Shown here one piece after another: positions 6,070 to 7,023 of a stretch of 7,023 nucleotides of DNA; within the stretch, counting starts at the first letter, position 1; each line of letters opens with the position of its first letter. Made by a program: the position numbers and the translations under genes. Below the pieces are notes generated by a model. It had not been told where the DNA came from and made no database searches. It saw only the letters and a program-made list of their open reading frames with translations. The DNA comes from Phycisphaerales bacterium. Lineage in GTDB: Bacteria; Planctomycetota; Phycisphaerae; Sedimentisphaerales; Anaerohalosphaeraceae. The stretch covers positions 1 to 7,023 of the forward strand of contig DRGS01000198.1 in assembly GCA_011053245.1 (NCBI GenBank), read 5' to 3'.

Positions 6070-6225
6070 ATGGGGAAAATAGGTCTGCGTGTCGGCTTTC
6101 AGCGTGGCATTGCAGGCTTACATCGTGGCATTGTCGGCTTACTCCGAGGCATTGCGGGCTTACATCGTCAAATTGCGGCTTTACATCGTGGCATTGTGAG
6201 TTTACAATGTGCCATTGTGAAATAA
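6070..6225 (+). CDS. 51-residue heptad-repeat micro-protein, directly after the upstream stop
   Basis: An ATG at 6070 immediately follows the TAG (6067-6069) of the 223-residue protein gene, in the same frame, and runs to TAA 6223-6225. After MGKIGLR, six 21-bp repeats encode the heptads VGFQRGI, AGLHRGI, VGLLRGI, AGLHRQI, AALHRGI and VSLQCAI, then VK. The product is cationic, with six Arg and two Lys and no acidic residues, and its Leu, Ile and Val recur every seven residues, so it could form an amphipathic helix. Among the repeat units 21 bases differ from the majority; 11 fall at third, 7 at second and 3 at first codon positions of this frame, consistent with protein-level constraint. There is no separate Shine-Dalgarno, so translation would need coupling to, or readthrough of, the upstream TAG. 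It may instead be an untranslated minisatellite. Confidence 0.4.
   Translation: MGKIGLRVGFQRGIAGLHRGIVGLLRGIAGLHRQIAALHRGIVSLQCAIVK
6091..6216. repeat. Tandem array of six 21-bp units
   Basis: Units begin at 6091, 6112, 6133, 6154, 6175 and 6196 and all end in ATT. The commonest unit carries GGCTTACATCGTGGCATT. There are no spacers between units, so it is not a CRISPR array. Variation is greatest in columns 2, 3 and 12, while columns 1, 7, 8, 10, 14 and 19-21 are invariant. The period of 21 keeps the reading frame open across the array. Confidence 0.9.
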
Positions 6226-6226
6226 A

Positions 6227-6316
6227 CCGCAGATTTCGCGGATTAACGCGGATTTTTAAAAAGAATTATAAAGATTTGCCACAGAGGCAAAAGAGGTACA
6301 CAGAGAAAAGAAAGAG
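6227..6316. repeat. CGCAGATT-type and CCACAGAGG-type dispersed repeats
   Basis: CCGCAGATTTCGCGGATTAA followed by CGCGGATTTTT (6227-6256) is the same family as 4742-4771. After an A/T-rich spacer comes GCCACAGAGGCAAAAGAGG and then TACACAGAGAAAAGAAAGAG (6278-6316), a second dispersed type. The purine-rich end of the latter provides the only ribosome-binding-like sequence for the next gene, so repeat DNA appears to form that gene's leader. Confidence 0.6.
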
Positions 6317-6327
6317 AATGAAAAAAA

Positions 6328-6690
6328 ATGAACTTAAAAGAATTTATAAAAGAGACCATCACTGAAATTTCAGGTGCTATTTCAGAATGCAATGCTGAAC
6401 TTACAGATGATGGTACTATTGTGAATCCAAAGAATGTTTCTGGTGCCTCCATTGAGTTTGGAAAGATATATGGGTATTTAGAAAAAGGGAAAGACTATAA
6501 AAGGCCTGTTCATCTCGTCCACTTTGATGTTGCTGTTACTGCTACTGATAAGACAGGAAAAAAGGGAGGTATTGGTATAGCGGTTGGTAGTATTGGCCTC
6601 GGAGCGCAAGGTAAGTCAGAGGCAGAAAATGTTTCTTTTTCAAAGTTAACTTTTTCGATACCTGTAGCGTTACCAGTTGGTAACGAATAA
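6328..6690 (+). CDS. Small helix-plus-beta protein resembling Trypco2-type domains
   Basis: This 120-residue protein has no signal peptide or membrane helix. An N-terminal helix (residues 2-22, LKEFIKETITEISGAISEC) is followed by a variable linker and a beta-rich core: VHLVHFDVAVTATD (61-74), a Gly-rich segment GGIGIAVGSIGLGAQG (80-95) and a last strand SKLTFSIPVALP (105-116). This order matches my picture of trypsin-co-occurring domain 2 (Trypco2), a small domain described in bacterial conflict systems, and of related uncharacterised proteins that end in 'FSVPVALP'-like strands. The match is from memory and could be to an unnamed neighbouring family. The ATG at 6328 is the first possible in-frame start because TGA lies at 6319-6321; another ATG at 6318 is out of frame. 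The weak ribosome binding site AGAAAGAG comes from repeat DNA. Confidence 0.7.
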   Translation: MNLKEFIKETITEISGAISECNAELTDDGTIVNPKNVSGASIEFGKIYGYLEKGKDYKRPVHLVHFDVAVTATDKTGKKGGIGIAVGSIGLGAQGKSEAENVSFSKLTFSIPVALPVGNE

Positions 6691-6705
6691 AAGTAAATAC
6701 GTGCT

Positions 6706-6969
6706 TTGCAATGGCCAGTAAAGTTGTTCTGGTTTATGAGCGATTACGGGATCAGCACGAAGCGACTAATGGGTTGGTTCTTTGGATTGGCGTTGGCATT
6801 TGCGTGTGTCTATTGGTTGTGGCCTCGTTTTGTAATGGTTAACGGTGGGGATGATACGATAAGAAATTTTGTGCATGCCTTGTATTTTTCAGTTGTTACG
6901 ATGACGACGTTAGGTTTTGGTGACATAGCTGCTAATCCTGACAGTTGGGTGGGGCAGGTTGTGTTGTGA
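6706..6969 (+). pseudogene. K+-channel-like two-helix pore protein, truncated before its second helix
   Basis: The 87-residue frame encodes a membrane helix (about residues 21-39, LMGWFFGLALAFACVYWLW), a pore helix (57-67, HALYFSVVTMT) and a clear selectivity filter TLGFGD (68-73), as in the Ion_trans_2 family (TVGYGD in KcsA). The family then needs a second membrane helix, but the frame stops at TGA 6967-6969 after SWVGQVVL. Related channels usually continue with about 20-25 hydrophobic residues. The N-terminus also looks cut: the only start before the homologous part is TTG at 6706 (TAA at 6694-6696 blocks further extension), with an internal ATG at 6736. I recall that the 'LFWFMSDYGISTKRLMGW' region lies inside longer chains in relatives. 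A functional pore without the inner helix is unlikely, so I regard this as a gene remnant, though a sequencing frameshift is possible. Confidence 0.65.
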
Positions 6970-6995
6970 AAGGGTTTTAGTATTTGTTGGGTGAA

Positions 6996-7015
6996 CCCCC
7001 CGACAGGTCGGGGGG
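6996..7015. repeat. Perfect GC-rich palindrome (REP-like)
   Basis: CCCCCCGAC (6996-7004) and GTCGGGGGG (7007-7015) are exact reverse complements around AG. No T-run follows on either strand (CTAAAAGG to the right, GTTCACCC on the other strand), so it does not look like a standard intrinsic terminator. It lies 26 bases after the channel stop, where the second membrane helix would be expected, near the window end. Confidence 0.7.
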
Positions 7016-7023
7016 CTAAAAGG

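Noticed and set aside
6091..6216. CRISPR array
   Set aside because: The 21-bp units are directly adjacent, with no spacers, and the units vary.
6042..6365. Open frame giving W-H-C-R-L heptads across the 21-bp array
   Set aside because: It starts inside the 223-residue gene, runs on into dispersed repeats, and has fewer third-position changes than the 6070-6225 frame.
6996..7023. Intrinsic transcription terminator at the GC-rich palindrome
   Set aside because: There is no T-run after the stem on either strand, and the loop is only 2 bases (4 if the inner pair opens).

Overview
The window looks like part of a bacterial chromosome, most likely from an environmental planctomycete. I lean to the Phycisphaerae/Sedimentisphaerales type, but this rests on weak evidence: a mixed-GC genome, weak or variable ribosome binding sites, and intergenic DNA full of short degenerate repeats (CACGAA runs, TTGGGTTCG runs, 'CGCAGATT' runs) of a kind I associate with such genomes. 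No rRNA, tRNA or taxonomic marker gene is present.

Left half (1-3802) is ordinary, densely coded DNA of roughly 45-58% GC in sampled lines. Four plus-strand genes follow each other closely and look like one transcription unit: the 3' end of an M16 (insulinase-type) zinc peptidase; a Lys/Pro/Val-rich, largely disordered protein of unknown function; a single-pass membrane protein carrying a CpsD/ParA-like domain whose ATP-binding residues are lost; and a gamma-class carbonic anhydrase with its zinc ligands intact. A 12-helix major facilitator transporter comes from the other strand and overlaps the anhydrase gene tail to tail by 23 bp. A candidate promoter for it lies at 3833-3861.

Middle (about 3831-5397) is about 1.55 kb without a convincing intact gene. 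It holds several families of dispersed degenerate repeats, a compact 116-bp element closed by an 8-bp inverted repeat with three hairpins inside, another hairpin near 5000, a probable decayed gene fragment (5021-5202), and a 25-bp motif. A second copy of that motif (24 of 25 identical) sits in frame inside the disordered-protein gene at 981-1005.

Right part (5398-7023) is an accessory-looking segment, about 32% GC in three sampled lines of its first gene. It holds an unrecognised 223-residue helical protein; directly after its TAG stop, a 51-codon ORF made of six 21-bp tandem repeats encoding a cationic heptad (Ala/Val-Gly-Leu-His-Arg-Gly-Ile); more dispersed repeats; a small helix-plus-beta protein resembling Trypco2-type domains; and a fragment of a two-helix K+-channel-like pore protein. 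The fragment stops before its second membrane helix, just ahead of a perfect GC-rich palindrome. A link of this cluster to biological conflict is only a guess from gene types.

The most interesting items are the heptad-repeat micro-ORF, whose substitutions are concentrated at third codon positions; the membrane-anchored pseudo-ATPase with its disordered partner; and the shared repeat that has entered a coding sequence.
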